Source: Edaphochlamys debaryana | Taxonomy: Eukaryota > Chlorophyta > Chlorophyceae > Chlamydomonadales | Assembly: GCA_016858145.1 (NCBI GenBank) | Contig: JAEHOE010000090.1 | Location: 186,001 to 250,000, forward strand | DNA length: 64,000 nucleotides | Direction of reading: 5' to 3' | Shown: positions 37,001 to 48,325 of the stretch, piece after piece | How positions within the stretch are numbered: position 1 is the stretch's first letter | How the letters are laid out: every line of letters begins with the position of its first letter | Notes under the pieces: model-generated | Database searches by the model: none | Told to the model about the DNA's origin: nothing | Seen by the model: only the letters and a program-made list of their open reading frames with translations | Translations under genes and position numbers: made by a program

Positions 37001-37146
37001 GCTGGGGTCGGATGCACCTGCTCGCGAGACCCTCCAGGGCTGCTAACGGCTGCAGAATGTGAGGCTGGTACAGCTTCATGGTGCTGGCTGTGAGCCGCGG
37101 GACGCGAGGAGGAGTGCTTCTTCTTGGACTTGCGCTTCCGCGTCAT
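34033..37146 (-). CDS. TBC1D20: TBC1D20-type Rab GTPase-activating protein, tail-anchored
   Basis: TBC1D20 proteins stimulate GTP hydrolysis by Rab1/Rab18-type GTPases at the ER. Three exons (36691-37146, 35736-36564 and 34033-35435) close in phase to 895 aa. The TBC domain shows both catalytic fingers: the arginine finger in VVEVDVARSLW and the glutamine finger in YYYQGLHDV. Typical TBC1D20 sequence follows: LRDATRPTLQPV, ALSWFLTWWSRELDD, and LFDFFLASHPLMPLYL. The C-terminus has a single hydrophobic helix (VVMVAGVYVAAVVAVGYATL) followed by a short tail, as in the ER-anchored animal protein. Unlike the animal protein (about 400 aa) it has a basic N-terminus and long Ser/Pro/Gly insertions before and inside the TBC domain, including one between the two finger motifs. 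Confidence 0.92.
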
Positions 37147-38645
37147 TGTCCAGCGGTCCAGCCTGGCTAGCTGTGTACAGACTCGCTATACTGCTGTGGC
37201 ATCAAGCGGGCCTCGCTAATGCGGGAGAGCCTTGCTCGTCGTGGACAGCGTGTGCGCGCAAAGCAACCTTGCTCTATGGCGCTGGTTACGAGGGTACGCT
37301 AAACGATCAAGAACACGCGGTCATATCTTTTATGCGGTTGATGGAGAACGCGGAGCCTTGGCCGGCGATGGACCCATTGCGCTGGATCGGGCGGGAAGTG
37401 AGTCCGTCGCGCCCTGTTGCGCCTTCCCAGCCTTGTTGCGAGGTCAGAGAGAGGGTATGTGTGCTTGAGGGCCGGTCAACGGGTGCAGCGGTGCGCGGGC
37501 GAGCGGGCTGTGAGGAGCCTCGGTTTGAGGGGGCGAGGGGGCGAGGGAGGGCCGCCTGCGCCGGCGGGTCGTGAGGGTCGTGTCGGGCTGCGCCGAGGGC
37601 GGGCACGTGTGCCGACTGCTTGAGACGCGGGGAAAGGCAACGGCCTAACACCGCGACATGCATGGGTCACAACGGAGGCAGGGCGGGGCAAGCCGGGCTG
37701 CAACCTTTGTGAAGGGTCCAGGAGGGTACAGCCCATGGCCGTGGCATGGCGGGGTGGAGGTTGCCTGACTTACCTGACTTGCAAGATAAAAGGGCCCAGC
37801 CGTGATAGGTGAATTAAGGGTACCCTGGTAGCTGGTAGGCCTGTTGGCGGACTTGGCACGGGAGGGCGGCTGTGGCATGCATCCAGCTCCACGTTTCGGG
37901 CGTTGACCCCTCGCCCATGTAGCCTGTGCGTGTCAGTGACGTAATCAAAGTTGTTTTAGCTGCGGCTGAAGGCGTATTTCAGAGTGACTCGACGGGCGAC
38001 CTCGCGCGACCTCGGGCGACGGGTTCGTGCGGTTCGTGTGCTCTGGGGCCGGGCAGGAGGGTTCGTGCGGTTGGTGTGCCAGCAAGTTGAACTACCTGGA
38101 GGCCACTCATCTCCAGCTATGCATAGGCCAGGTTACAGTCACAAACATATGTCTGCACCCTTCTGCACCTGGCTGCAACTCGCGCAGCTCGCGCCCAGCC
38201 TCGCCCGCTGAGCCTCCAAGTTGTGAAGCACTTGTTGTTACAGACTCTCGCATCATACCGACGCACCCGCGAGCCGTAATATTGAGTAAGTGGAGAGCTG
38301 ACGATGGCTGGCGAGCGCGTTCAAACCATTCTTGGTCCACCTCGCACCGCACTGGGCCTGATGATGAACTTGATTGCATGGAGATGTTGATGTGCACAAT
38401 GACAGGCTTGCTGTGGGAGGGGCCGCGGCCGAACTCGCGAGGACCCAGGGCGCGGGGTGTCGCTCGCTCGGGACTCGGTCGACCCCACCAACCGGGCCCG
38501 TTCCCCAAGACCCCAACCCTCCCAACCGCGCCCCGATCCCGCCGCCAACCCCAACCCTTTCCCGGCTGCCGCTTCGACGCTGCTCGCAGACACTTCAAGC
38601 GCAAGATATCGAGGAAGCAACTGTCAGCAAGTGGCCTCTGGAGAG
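37147..38645. other. Divergent intergenic region upstream of the coiled-coil/J cluster
   Basis: This lies between the start of the TBC gene (-) and cluster gene A1 (+). It contains the A-type upstream element at 38220-38239 and a downstream conserved block (AGCTGACGATGGCTGGCGAGCGCGTTCAAACC, about 38295-38330) shared with gene A2. No other gene was recognised. Confidence 0.6.
38220..38345 (+). promoter_or_regulatory. Conserved upstream element of A-type cluster genes, copy 1
   Basis: GTTGTGAAGCACTTGTTGTT at 38220 matches GATGTGAAATACTTGTTGCA at 43481 and TTGTAAAATACTTGTCGCG at 53985. About 80 bp further on, a second block (GAGCTGAC(G/A)ATGGCTG..GCGTTCAAACC) is shared with the A2 upstream region. 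Conservation outside coding sequence suggests a promoter or 5' UTR element, or simply recent duplication. Confidence 0.5.
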
Positions 38646-40322
38646 ATGTCGTATCTGGACCTCCTGTTCTCGGGGTCGTCTCCCTACTGGGACCCGCTGT
38701 CGCCGCTATCAGGCTTTGGGTCCTGGAGGCAGGTGTGGCGATGGGTCGGGGGCTGGCCTCAAGCTGGATGTGAAGTGAAGGCTGCCACAAGGCAGGCCCA
38801 TGGACGAGGCGTACCGTAGTGCAAGCGCATGCCCCTGCCGGTGGCGTGCCAGAGTGGGATCAGGGCGACCCTATGTGGGATGGCCACATGCGGAGAGCCT
38901 GCGCCTGGTAGCCCCTGTTAGCGCATGAAGCTTGGCCGACTGATGACGGATCCCAGCCGGCTGGGTTTGAGTTGCGCCAGGTAGCCCCTATCTAAGAGCT
39001 TGTCGTGCACCCCATGTGCTCATCAGGGACAAGATACGCCTGTCGCCGTTTGGTCCTGTAACCGCAGGTGCAGGGCCTTGAAGCTCAGCTAGCGGCGGAG
39101 CGCGCAGCACGGCAGCGTCAGGCCGAGGAGTTGAAGAGTCTGGAGTCTCAGCTGCGGGAGGCCCACGCAGGGTGGCAGGCAGCGGTGGACTCTGCCAACG
39201 CAAAGCGTGAAGTGGCACTAAAGGCGCTCAGCTCTGCCCAAGTACTGCAGGATGAGGTACAGGCAGCGCGGGAGGGGTGGAGGACGGCGGCGTCCCGGCT
39301 GACGCAGGAGCAGGAGAAGCGGCAAAAGGCGGAGGCGGATGCTATTGTGCTAAGGCACAGGGTAGCGGAGCTTACCCGCGTGTTGGAGGGGTACCAAGCG
39401 CAGCAGCAGGAGCAGGAGGAGGAGGAGGAGGGCGGCCGGCGGCAGAGGAGGAAGCGGGGGAGGCCAAACACGCCCCCGCCGTCCCCGCCGCCCAAGCGGC
39501 GCGGCAACAGGGAGGGAGCTGACGCGGACCCCGACCCGGCGGCTGACGAGGTCTTTGCCGCCGCCAACGCCCCCTGCCTGGACGGACCCCTCTCCGTACG
39601 GGAGCTGCGGCAGTTCCTGACCCAGGTACGACATTACGGCAAGCCCTCCTCTCGTCTCTCACCGTACAGCCGTTTTGTCCGGTCGGTTGTCGTACATGGC
39701 CCTGCGAAGCCTCAGGCCTGGCCGCCGTTCCTCACCCCCACGCCCCGGCCCGCCGCGCCCTTCCCTCCCCCTCCTCCGCCCTTTCAGGCTGGCTCCTCCT
39801 CCGCCGCCCGCCTGTGCACCGAGAAGCGGGACCTCCTGGCCCTGGCCCGCCAGCGCCTGGGCGCATGGCACGTGCGCCGCGCGGGCGCCTGCAGCCGCCT
39901 GGCCGGGGGCGTGGGGGACTGGCTGCTGTTCGGACTCAGCCCGGGGGCGCCAGTCCCGGGGGAGGCAGCGCTGCAGGGGTGCTACAAGGTGGGCTGGGTG
40001 GAGAGCCGGCGGGGGCTGTACGGGGGGCGCGGTGAGGCACGCTCCCGCCAGTATGAGGGCAGAATTTGCTGACCCCTGTTCACACTGTGACTTGTTGCCG
40101 GAGCGGTGCCCTGAACCTCTAGCTGAACCACTTTGTGCTTCGAACTGACGGCAGCGACACCGCTCACCTCTTGATGCTCTGACCATCCGCCACCTCCTGC
40201 CCCCTTCCCCCCAGGACCTCGCCCTGCGCCTGCACCCCGACAAGAACCCGGGCGACGGGGAGGCCACGGCCGCGTTCCAGTACCTGCAGGACGCGTACGA
40301 GCGGATGAGGGCGAGGGCGTGA
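38646..40322 (+). CDS. Cluster gene A1: coiled coil, SAP-like motif and C-terminal J domain
   Basis: Four exons, all phase 0: 38646-38732, 39068-39625, 39788-39988 and 40215-40322 (TGA), total 317 aa. Residues about 30-150 form an Arg/Gln/Glu/Ala coiled coil (GLEAQLAAERAARQRQAEEL). A basic and proline-rich linker follows (RRQRRKRGRPNTPPPSPPPKRR). Next is LSVRELRQFL..CTEKRDLLALARQRL, which resembles a SAP-like helix-extension-helix. The C-terminus is a J domain, WLLFGLSPGAPVPGEAALQG-CYKDLALRLHPDKNPGD, with the HPD tripeptide that activates Hsp70 ATPase; an intron splits helix II before D. It is probably a soluble Hsp70 co-chaperone with a coiled-coil client or partner arm. The first exon rests on an ATG and a CAG/GTGTGG donor only. 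Confidence 0.8.
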
Positions 40323-41170
40323 GGGAGGTGGATGCGACGGCGGGGAACGGAGGGTAGGATGCGGGCAGCGTTGGAAGCAGGGGTTGGGGCCAGGGTTGGC
40401 ACGTGCAGTACGGTGCATCGGTACAGTGTCGAGGATATATACGAGGAATACATGTGCGGGGCGGTGGCGGGGGCGGCGCGGGGGGCGTGAGGCAGGGTGC
40501 GGATGCGGGGGCGTAGGGGGAAGGCGTTGGGAGTGGGAAGCGGTTGAATTAGTTGTTGGGTGGGCAACCACCGCGAAGATGAAGAGTTGCGCTCACGGGT
40601 CGTCGGCTGCTCCAAGAGCCCCGCAACTTGAAGTGGTGTGGCCGCCCCTACTTGACCTACTCTTGGCGACATCGCTGTAGCGCTCTTGCTAACACTATGC
40701 CTGGGCCGCTCCCGCCGAGCACGGAATGGCTTCCACGCGGCGCCGCCGGTGAGCTGCGCTGGGTGTGTTCCGGGTGGTCAGCGACGCACGCTCTCCCTCC
40801 CAGCGGCACTGAGCGTCCAGCATGCCGGGGTCGCGCACGAACCCAAGCGGGGCAAAGGATGCATACGGCCGTGTCAGGGCTCAAGCGAACGCAGCCAACC
40901 TGCTCTGACCTGCTCCTCGCCCGCTGCCCCTCACCGCCCTCCCCGCAGGCCCCAGCAGCCGCGTGGGGAGGCGGTGCGCTGCGTGCCACGCAAGAGCACT
41001 AGGTCTGTGCGCGGGTACTTAAATCAACTCAGGAGCCGGCCTTGCCCTGCCTCGATTTGCTCGCTTGAAGTCCGCACACGCGCTGCAGCGCACAGACGGT
41101 TTGCACGCTCACACTGCGTGCAGAGAGTGAGGCATGCTGCGACCTGGCTGCGAGACTGAGTGCGCAACTT
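40323..41170. other. Spacer between A1 and B1
   Basis: The A1 3' flank (40320-40460) is nearly identical to the A2 3' flank at 45990-46125. From about 40770 the sequence matches the region upstream of B2 (46420-46640), including CAGCGACGCACGCT and CCAACCTGCTCTGACCT, and so marks the B-type 5' region. In-frame coding upstream of the B1 ATG runs back to 41069, so an additional 5' exon of B1 is possible. Confidence 0.65.
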
Positions 41171-42943
41171 ATGGAACAAGCCCTTACACAAGCCCTGGAG
41201 GAGGCCCAGGCCAAGGTGGGCACCGTGGGGTCGCCGACCCTGGCCTAAGGAGGCGGGAGGCCTGGAGGCAGCGGGCTTGAGGATTGCGCGCTCGCTCTAG
41301 CGACCGATTCGCCTGTTTGGCCCTTGCGCACAGGTTCGTGGCTTGGAGGTGCAGCTAGCCGACGAGCGCTCGCACCGGCGGCGGCAGGACTCGCAGCGGC
41401 AGGGCCTCGAGGCGCAGCTCGAGTTGGAGCGGGCGGGGCGGCAGCAGGCGGCGGCGGCCGCCGAGGCGCGGCGGCGGCAGGAGGAGGACGCAGCGGAGCG
41501 GCAGCAGGCGGCGGAGGCGCGCTGCCGGCGCTTGGAAACGGCCGTTGAAGAGCAGAGGCTGCGCGTGGCCCTGCTGCGGACCAACCTCGAGGCGGAGAGG
41601 GCGGCGAGTCAGCAGCAGGCGGCGACCGCCGCAAAGCAGTGGCGGGAGCTCGAGGAGGAGTTGGCTTGGTACAAGGACCAGGCGGCCGCTGCCGATCAGC
41701 AGCGGGCGAGCCTGCAGGCGAGGCTGCTGGAGGCCGAGGCGAGCCGGCAGCGGGAGGTTGCGGCGGTCAAGGCGCAGTGGCAGGCGGCGGCGGCAGCAGC
41801 CAGGTCACAGCTGGAGCAGGAGCGGGGGGGCAGGCAGCGTGCGGAGGCTGAGGCGGGGCAGCTTCGGCGCACGGTCGAGGAGCTGACTGCGGAGCTGCAG
41901 GCCCACCGGGCGAGGCAGGAGCAGCAGCGGCAGAGGAAGCAGCACGCGAGGGACAGCGCCCCGCCGCCGCCCCCGCCGCCAGGGGGCCACGGCGCTGGCG
42001 ATAGCAGCTGGGCGGGCGCCGGTGCGGGAGGGTTTAACGGCGCAGGCTGTGGGGCTGGCCCGGGTTCGGATGGGGCTGCTCCCCCGCCGCCGCCACCCCC
42101 GCCTCCGCCGGCCCCGGAAGCGGCGGCCGACGAGGTCTTTGCCGCCGCCAAGGCCCCCTGCCTGGACGGAACCCTCTCCGTACGGGAGCTGCGCCAGTTC
42201 CTGGCTCAGGTAGGTACGACATGGCTCTCATCTTGCCCACTCGGGGGTCCGTCCCCTTTGGCCCGGACTTCGAGGGCGTGCACCCTCTTGCAAGGGCTCC
42301 CTCGCCCGGTGGCCCGGTCCAGAACGCAAGGCCGAAAGTCCCTAAGCGCCCTTCTGCCCTTGACCCTCTGCCCGCCCCCTCCCCTTCAGGCTGGCTCCTC
42401 CGCCGCCGCCCGCCTGTGCACCGAGAAGCGGGACCTCCTGGCCCTGGCCCGCCAGCGCCTGGGCGCATGGCACGTGCGCCGCGCGGGCGCCTGCAGCCGC
42501 CTGGCCGGGGGCGTGGGGGACTGGCTGCTGTTCGGACTCAGCCCGGGGGCGCCGGTCCCGGGGGAGGCAGCGCTGCAGGCGTGCTACAAGGTGGGCTGGG
42601 TGGAGAGCCGGCGGGGGCTGTACGGGGGGCGCGGTGAGGCACGCTCCCGCCAGTATGATGGCAGAATTTGCTGACCTCTGCTCACACTGTGACTTGTTGC
42701 CGGAGCGGTGCCCTGAACCTCTAGCTGAAGCGCTTTGCTAGCCCTTGCAGTGTGTCTAAGCCTTGCCCCTTCCCTCAATCAATGCCCCTTAACCTTCCCT
42801 CCACCCCCCCTCCCCAGGACCTTGCCCTGCGCCTGCACCCCGACAAGAACCCGGGCGACGGGGAGGCCACGGCCGCGTTCCAGTACCTGCAGGACGCGTA
42901 CGAGCGGATGAGGGCGGCGGCGGGGGCGGCGCGAGGGGCGTGA
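41171..42943 (+). CDS. Cluster gene B1: long coiled coil, SAP-like motif and C-terminal J domain
   Basis: Exons 41171-41215, 41334-42209, 42390-42590 and 42818-42943 (TGA), all phase 0, give 415 aa; the reading frame is open back to 41069, so the true start may be further upstream. An exceptionally regular coiled coil spans about residues 16-215 (RQQAAAAAEARRRQEEDAAE and similar). It is followed by poly-proline and Gly-rich linkers, then the same SAP-like motif (LSVRELRQFLAQ..CTEKRDLLALARQRL) and a J domain with LHPDKNPGD. The last exon adds a short AAAGAARGA tail. The third exon (201 bp) is almost identical to that of A1, whereas the coiled coil is quite different. It probably has the same co-chaperone role with a different binding arm. 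Confidence 0.8.
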
Positions 42944-43806
42944 GGCAGGGGTGCGGATGCGGGCTGCGTAGGGAGACGGAGCACGGAGGGGAGGGGGCGG
43001 GCAGCGTTGGGAGCAGGGGTTGTGAGCACGTTGGATGTGACATATGGTACGTGGGGCTTGCAGGGGAAATGGGCTGGCGTGGATAGCAAGCAGGAGTACA
43101 GGGCGGGGTCGTTGTTACAATGGGTCGTTGATGCGGCATGGGCGGATCGGGCGTGCTAAGCCCGGGGCCGGGGCCGCCGGGGCAATTGAGCAAGCCGGTC
43201 TATGTACATGGGACAGAGGAGCAGGAGGACAGGGGTTGCTGGTACATGCATTTTGCCATAGCATAACGTTTAGACGGGGCGTCGGGGCGATTGTGTGCGG
43301 GGTTCGTGGCAGTAGTCGGCAGTAGCGAGGTGTCGCGACGCCAACCCAGGCTAGCACTTCCTGGGCATTAATCACATATCGCTATGTACATAACTACCTA
43401 GCAATGCACAAATTCCGGCTTGGGGCCCGCAACTCGCGCTTGGGGCCGAGGTCCGACCCTCGAGCTCTCTGCGCCTCCACGATGTGAAATACTTGTTGCA
43501 ATCCGCTGTTTCATCATAGCCTGTTGCCCTTGAGCCGAAAGCTGTGGTGAGCGACGAGCTGACAATGGCTGCTTGCGAGGGCGTTCAAACCTGTTTCCGT
43601 CCTCGCGCTTGCGGTGACTCGTGGTGACTCGCACCCTTACCCCAAGCCTGGGTGTGCAGCCTGGAAGGAGCTGCAACCAGACGCGGAACACGAATGTGCC
43701 CTCGCAACCCGAAATCCCGACACCTCCCGCACCGTCCCTCCCCGTGCTGCGCCGCTGCAGACAGCTCAGGCGGACAAAGACCAACTGCTCTTGACTGCCA
43801 GCGGCG
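42944..43806. other. Spacer between B1 and A2
   Basis: This holds the B1 3' UTR and the A-type upstream element at 43481-43500, then the block GAGCTGACAATGGCTGCTTGCGAGGGCGTTCAAACC around 43556-43590. No independent gene was seen. Confidence 0.65.
43481..43595 (+). promoter_or_regulatory. Conserved upstream element of A-type cluster genes, copy 2
   Basis: GATGTGAAATACTTGTTGCA with the downstream GAGCTGACAATGGCTG..GCGTTCAAACC block, arranged as upstream of A1 and placed about 320 bp before the A2 start codon. Confidence 0.5.
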
Positions 43807-45990
43807 ATGGCGTGGTGGGGCCCTCCGCCAGCATACCCGTATGCCCCGCCGCCAGCCTACGGCCAGGGCCCGCCTGCAGAGCAGCCCGGCCTGGAAGCCG
43901 CCTTAGGCGGAGCCCAGGCGGAGTGCAAGCGCCTGGCCGACCAGGTGCGGTGCCTCGGGCTTGGGATGACCACACGTGGGATAGCTTACACAACGCGTGG
44001 CTGAATGCTTGCACACCTTTGGCCAACTGGACCCAGCTGCATGGGGGCTGTGCTGTGTGTCTGTTGCTCGCCGGGCCTGCGAACGAACGTTCGTTTTGGC
44101 CCGTGTTCGCAGGTGCAAGATCTTGACGCTCAGCTAGCGGCCGAGCGCGCATCACGGCAGCGGCAGGCGGAGGAGCAGCGGGGCCTGGAGTCGCAGCTAG
44201 CGGAGGCGCGGGCGGGGTGGCAGGCCGCGGCGAGCGCTGCCCAAGCACATCAGGACGAGGCGCAGGAGGCGCGGGCGGGGTGGCAGGCGGCGGCCAGCTC
44301 TGCCCAGGCGTGGCAAGCGAGCCACGCGAGCCTGCAGCAGCAGCTGCAAGAGGCGCAGGCGCAGTGCCAGCACCTTGAAATGGAGGGTCAGCAGCTGCGA
44401 GATCAGATTGGTATGGAGCAGGCCAGCCGCGGATACCTGGAGCACGAACAACGTCGTCTGCAGGAGGAGCTAAAGTCCTGGCAGAAGGCCGGCGCGGGGT
44501 GGGCGCAGGCGCCGTCGGCCGCCGAGCACCAGCGCTGGCTCGAGGGTGAGCTGGCCGCGCTCCGGAACCAGCTCGCTGAGGCCGGGGAGCGGCAGCAGAG
44601 CCTGGAGTCGCAGCTGGCGGAGGCGCAGGCGGGCTGGCGGGATGCGGCGGCTTCCGCAGATGGGCACCGGCAGCGGAACGAGAGCCTGTCTAAGCTGCTG
44701 CAGGAGACGCAGGCGCGGTGCCGCCACTTTGAGGCGGAGGAGGTTCGGCTGCGGGTGAAGTACAAGGAGGAGCGGGCCCGGCGCAAGGGCCTGGAGGAGG
44801 ACCACCAGCGGGTGGAGGAGGAGGCGCAGGCGGCGCAGGCGGGGTGGCAGGCGTCGTCGGCACGGCTCGCCAAGGAGCAGACCCGGCGGCAGCAGGCGGA
44901 GGCCGAGGCGGCTGTGCTTAGGCGCACAGTGGAGGAGCTGACGCGAGTGGTGGAGGGCTACAAGGCGGAGGAGGAGGCGCGGCGGGAGGGGAGGAAGCGG
45001 GCGAGGCCAAACACGCCCCCGCCGTCCCCGCCGCAGCCGCAGCCGACGCCGCCGTCGCGGCGCAAGCGCCGCGGCCACAGGGCGGGGGCCGGCAGCGACA
45101 CGGCGGACGGCGGACGATGAGGTGTTTGCCGCCGCCAAGGCCCCCTGCCTGGATGGTCCCCTGTCCGTACGGGAGCTACGGCACTTCCTGGCTCAGGTAC
45201 GGCATACATGCAGAAGTACGGCATTCCTCTTGTGTAGCGTGTAGACATGCACCGGGCGAGGCATAGTGTCTCGCAACGCCTAGTGCACAAAAGCGTTGCG
45301 AACTCGCGCGGCTCCCACTCCTGATCATGCATGGTCGTGCCGTCCCTCGAGACGCCCTACACCCCCATGCCCCGCGCCCTTCCCTCCCCCTCCTCCGCCC
45401 CTTCAGGCCGGCTCCGCCTCCGCCGCCCGTCTGTGCACCGAGAAGCGGGACCTCCTGGCCCTGGCCCGCCAGCGCCTGGGCGCGTGGCACGTGCGCCGCG
45501 CGGGCGCCTGCGGCCGCCTGGCCGGGGGCGTGGGGGACTGGCTGCTGTTCGGACTCAGCCCGGGGGCGCCGGTCCCGGGGGAGGCAGCGCTGCAGGGGTG
45601 CTACAAGGTGGGGACGGGGTGGAGGATGGGGCTAGGCCGTTTGAGGGCAGCATGTGAAGGCCTGGGCGACGGAAGGGCACGCGCGCTTTGGGCAGGGTTG
45701 TGTCACCGTTAGGCTGCGCACTGCCTCAGTATCAGTCATCGCCCCCTCCGTGCCCCTGCTGTTGACCCTGCCAGTCAATGATGCCCCTTGCCCTCTTGGC
45801 CTCACTTTCTCTTCCTGTTGGTCTCAGCCCTAAACCCTACCAAGGATGCTCTCTTGCCCTCTCCCACCCACCCACCCCCCAGGACCTTGCCCTGCGCCTG
45901 CACCCCGACAAGAACCCGGGCGACGGGGAGGCCACGGCCGCGTTCCAGTACCTGCAGGACGCGTACGAGCGGATGAGGGCGAGGGTGTGA
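43807..45990 (+). pseudogene. Cluster gene A2: coiled-coil/J gene with a frameshifting 7-bp duplication
   Basis: Exons 43807-43944, 44113-45196, 45407-45607 and 45883-45990 correspond to A1. The start is firm: an in-frame stop lies just upstream. The first exon codes a Pro/Tyr-rich leader (MAWWGPPPAYPYAPPP), then a long coiled coil of repeating LESQLAEAQAGWRDAA-type units. At 45101-45114 CGGCGGA is present twice in tandem; this shifts the frame and makes a stop at 45118-45120. Without the second copy the frame would continue as DEVFAAAKAPCLDG, as in A1 and B1, and the SAP-like and J exons downstream are intact. As written the product is a coiled-coil-only protein of about 382 aa. It is either a real truncated allele or an assembly error. 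Confidence 0.8.
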
Positions 45991-46833
45991 GGGAGGTGGA
46001 GGCGACGGCGGGGAGTGGAGGGTAGGATGCGGGCAGCGTTAGAAGCAGGGGTTGGGGCCAGGGTTGGCACGTGCAGTACGGTGCATCGGTACAGTTTCGA
46101 GGATACATACGCGGGATACATATGCGACTTGCAGGGGTATTAAACGGTTGGGCGTGGAAAGGAGGAGTCAGGCGAGCCTTCTAGGGATGGGTGTTGCTGG
46201 TGCTGTTGGGGTGTATGGGGGTGGCGTGTTGCACTTGTGTTTGCGTGGGCGCCGGGATGCTACATTGTGTGTGTAATGTCGAGGTCTCTCCAACACGTTT
46301 GTCAAGTGCGGCAATCTAGTTTACGAGTTCGGCGTGGACGGCAACCGCCATGGTGGGCTGATCCCCTTTGACCCCTTTCGGCCCCACCGGTAAGTCACCA
46401 TGGGAATGTTCTGGGTGTCCCATTTAGCGACGCACGCTGTCATTCCGGTACCTCACTGCACCATTCAGCGTGCAGCATGCTCTACTCGCGCACACGAACC
46501 AAATTGGGGGCAGGGGACGCATGGGAAAGAGCTTGAGCTCAAGAGCACCTACCCGCTGCCAACCTGCTCTGACCTTCGGCTGCTGCTCGCTACCCTCCTC
46601 CGCCCTCTGCGCAGGCCTCCAGCAGCCGCATGATGAGGCGCAGGAGGGGGGGCAGCGCGTCGCTGCCCATGCAATGGGCGGGGGCCCATGCCAGGCCAAC
46701 AGGTACGTGCGTGCTCGGGCGATGTCAAGGCTCATGGGCCCAGCATGCCAAGCCGCCCAGCTCCCAGGGAGCTAGCTGATCTCAGCTTTGCGGGAGGCAG
46801 CGGGATTGAGGACGTAGCGCTTTACCCGCCCAC
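45991..46833. other. Spacer between A2 and B2
   Basis: The first 140 bp repeat the A1 3' flank almost exactly. A TGTAA at 46272-46276 may be the polyadenylation signal of A2. The stretch from about 46420 to 46640 is homologous to the B1 upstream region. Confidence 0.6.
46272..46276 (+). promoter_or_regulatory. Candidate polyadenylation signal (TGTAA) of cluster gene A2
   Basis: TGTAA about 282 bases past the A2 stop codon, within the expected range for chlorophyte 3' UTRs. Confidence 0.35.
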
Positions 46834-48325
46834 ATGCTCTCTCTACCCAACCGAGACCTCTTCGCCTGTTTGGCCACTGCAGCGGAGGCTCAGGGCTCGG
46901 AGGCGCAGCTAGCCGAGTGCTCGCACCTGCGGCGGCAGAGCCGGCAGTGGCAGGGCCTAGAGGCACAGCGTTACGCGAAGCGGGCGGGGCGGCAGCAGGC
47001 TGCGGCAGCCGCCGAGGCGCGGCGGCGGCATTACGAGGACGCAGCCAAGCGGCAGCAGGCGGCGGAGGCGCGCTGCTGGCGTCTGGAGACGGCCACGGAG
47101 GACGAAGCAGCGGCTGCGCGTGGCCCTGCTGCGGACCAGCCTGCAAGCAGAGAGGGCGTACACGGGGCCCTTGGAGCAGGAGCAGCGGCGGATCGGGGAG
47201 GAGCTCGAGGCGGAGTGGGCGGGGTGCCAGCAGCGGGCGGCGGCCGCCGCACAGGAGGCGGCAGGAGGCGTGGAGGCCGAGGGAAGCAGCGGGCGAGGGA
47301 CAGTGACCCTCCACCACCGCCACCGCCACCGCCACGGTACTGGTGGCGCAGGAGGGGGAGGGTTCAACGGCTTCGCTCGGTGCCCGCTTCAGTGCCGGCA
47401 TTGGGGGCGCACAGCAAGCAGCACAGGCGAGGCCTGGGGCTGGCACCCCCGGGCCACGGTGCTGGCGGCAGTGGGCCCAGCGGCAGCAGCCGGGGGGTGA
47501 CGGTGCGGGAGGGGTTAACGGGCTTCGGTGCCGGCACAGGCGGGGACTGCGGCTGGCGCCCTTGGGCTGACCCCAGTGGCTCTGGGCCGCCGCCCTTGGG
47601 CTTTGGCGGCGCTGGACCCAGGCCCGCTGGAGCGGGCAGAGTTGCACCGCCCCGGCTTGCTTCCACCCTCCTCTGGGGCCGGCAGTACGGCAGATGAACG
47701 GCCGGGAGGCTACACTGGTGGCGCCGGCAGTGGTCGCCGCCGGGTTCGGAGCCGCGGGCCTGGTTAAGGGGGCGTTTGCCTTCCGCTTCACCTTTAATCC
47801 GCCCCGTGACGGACAGCCAACGAGGCATTGGCCGCCGCCAAGTCGCCCTGTATACCTCCCTCGAGGGCTCCCTCGAAAGGGAGGCGGGCAGCTGTCCCTG
47901 GAGGGGTGGCCACGCGCCCCTGGCGGTGGGTGCAGTCGGTGGGTGGGTGGTCGGCTGGTTAGTTCCCCTAGGGGGGCTGGGAGGGCGCAGAGGCAGGAGG
48001 ACTTGGCGATGGGCAGCGGTGGCTAGCGCAGGGCGAGGCAAGGGCCTGCTTAGGCAGTGTTGCTGCATGAGACGTACGTAGCGCTCGCGTTCCGGACCCA
48101 GTGGCAGCCATCGACCTCCTCGTTCCCCTGCTGTTGACCCTAACACTTTATGATGCCCCTTGACCTCCCCAGGACCTTGCCCTGCGCCTGCACCCCGACA
48201 AGAACCCGGGCGACGGGGAGGCCACGGCCGCGTTCCAGTACCTGCAGGACGCGTACGAGGGCGAGTGCGGGGGCGGCTTGTGTGAGGTGAGCGGAAGGAT
48301 GGATGGGACGGTGCACGTAGAGTGA
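46834..48325 (+). pseudogene. Cluster gene B2: decayed copy of B1
   Basis: From 46882 the sequence follows the B1 coiled coil (AEAQGSEAQLAECSHLRRQS, then RAGRQQAAAAAEARRR). It changes frame near 47100, where B1 has EEQRLRVALLRT and here LRVALLRTSLQAERA continues in another frame. It changes again near 47300, where DSDPPPPPPPPP returns. The DEVFAAAKAPC region is only a trace near 47815-47860, and the 201-bp SAP-like/J exon is not recognisable. The last exon (from 48173), in contrast, is almost perfectly preserved (DLALRLHPDKNPGDGEATAAFQYLQDAYE) and then diverges, ending at TGA 48323-48325. It is a pseudogene unless unusual splicing occurs. Confidence 0.75.

Noticed and set aside
38646..48325. 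Auxilin/JAC1-type proteins (C-terminal J domain) as the identity of the cluster genes
   Set aside because: The J motif is the general HPDKNPGD form rather than the auxilin form, and no clathrin-binding or PTEN-like parts were seen.
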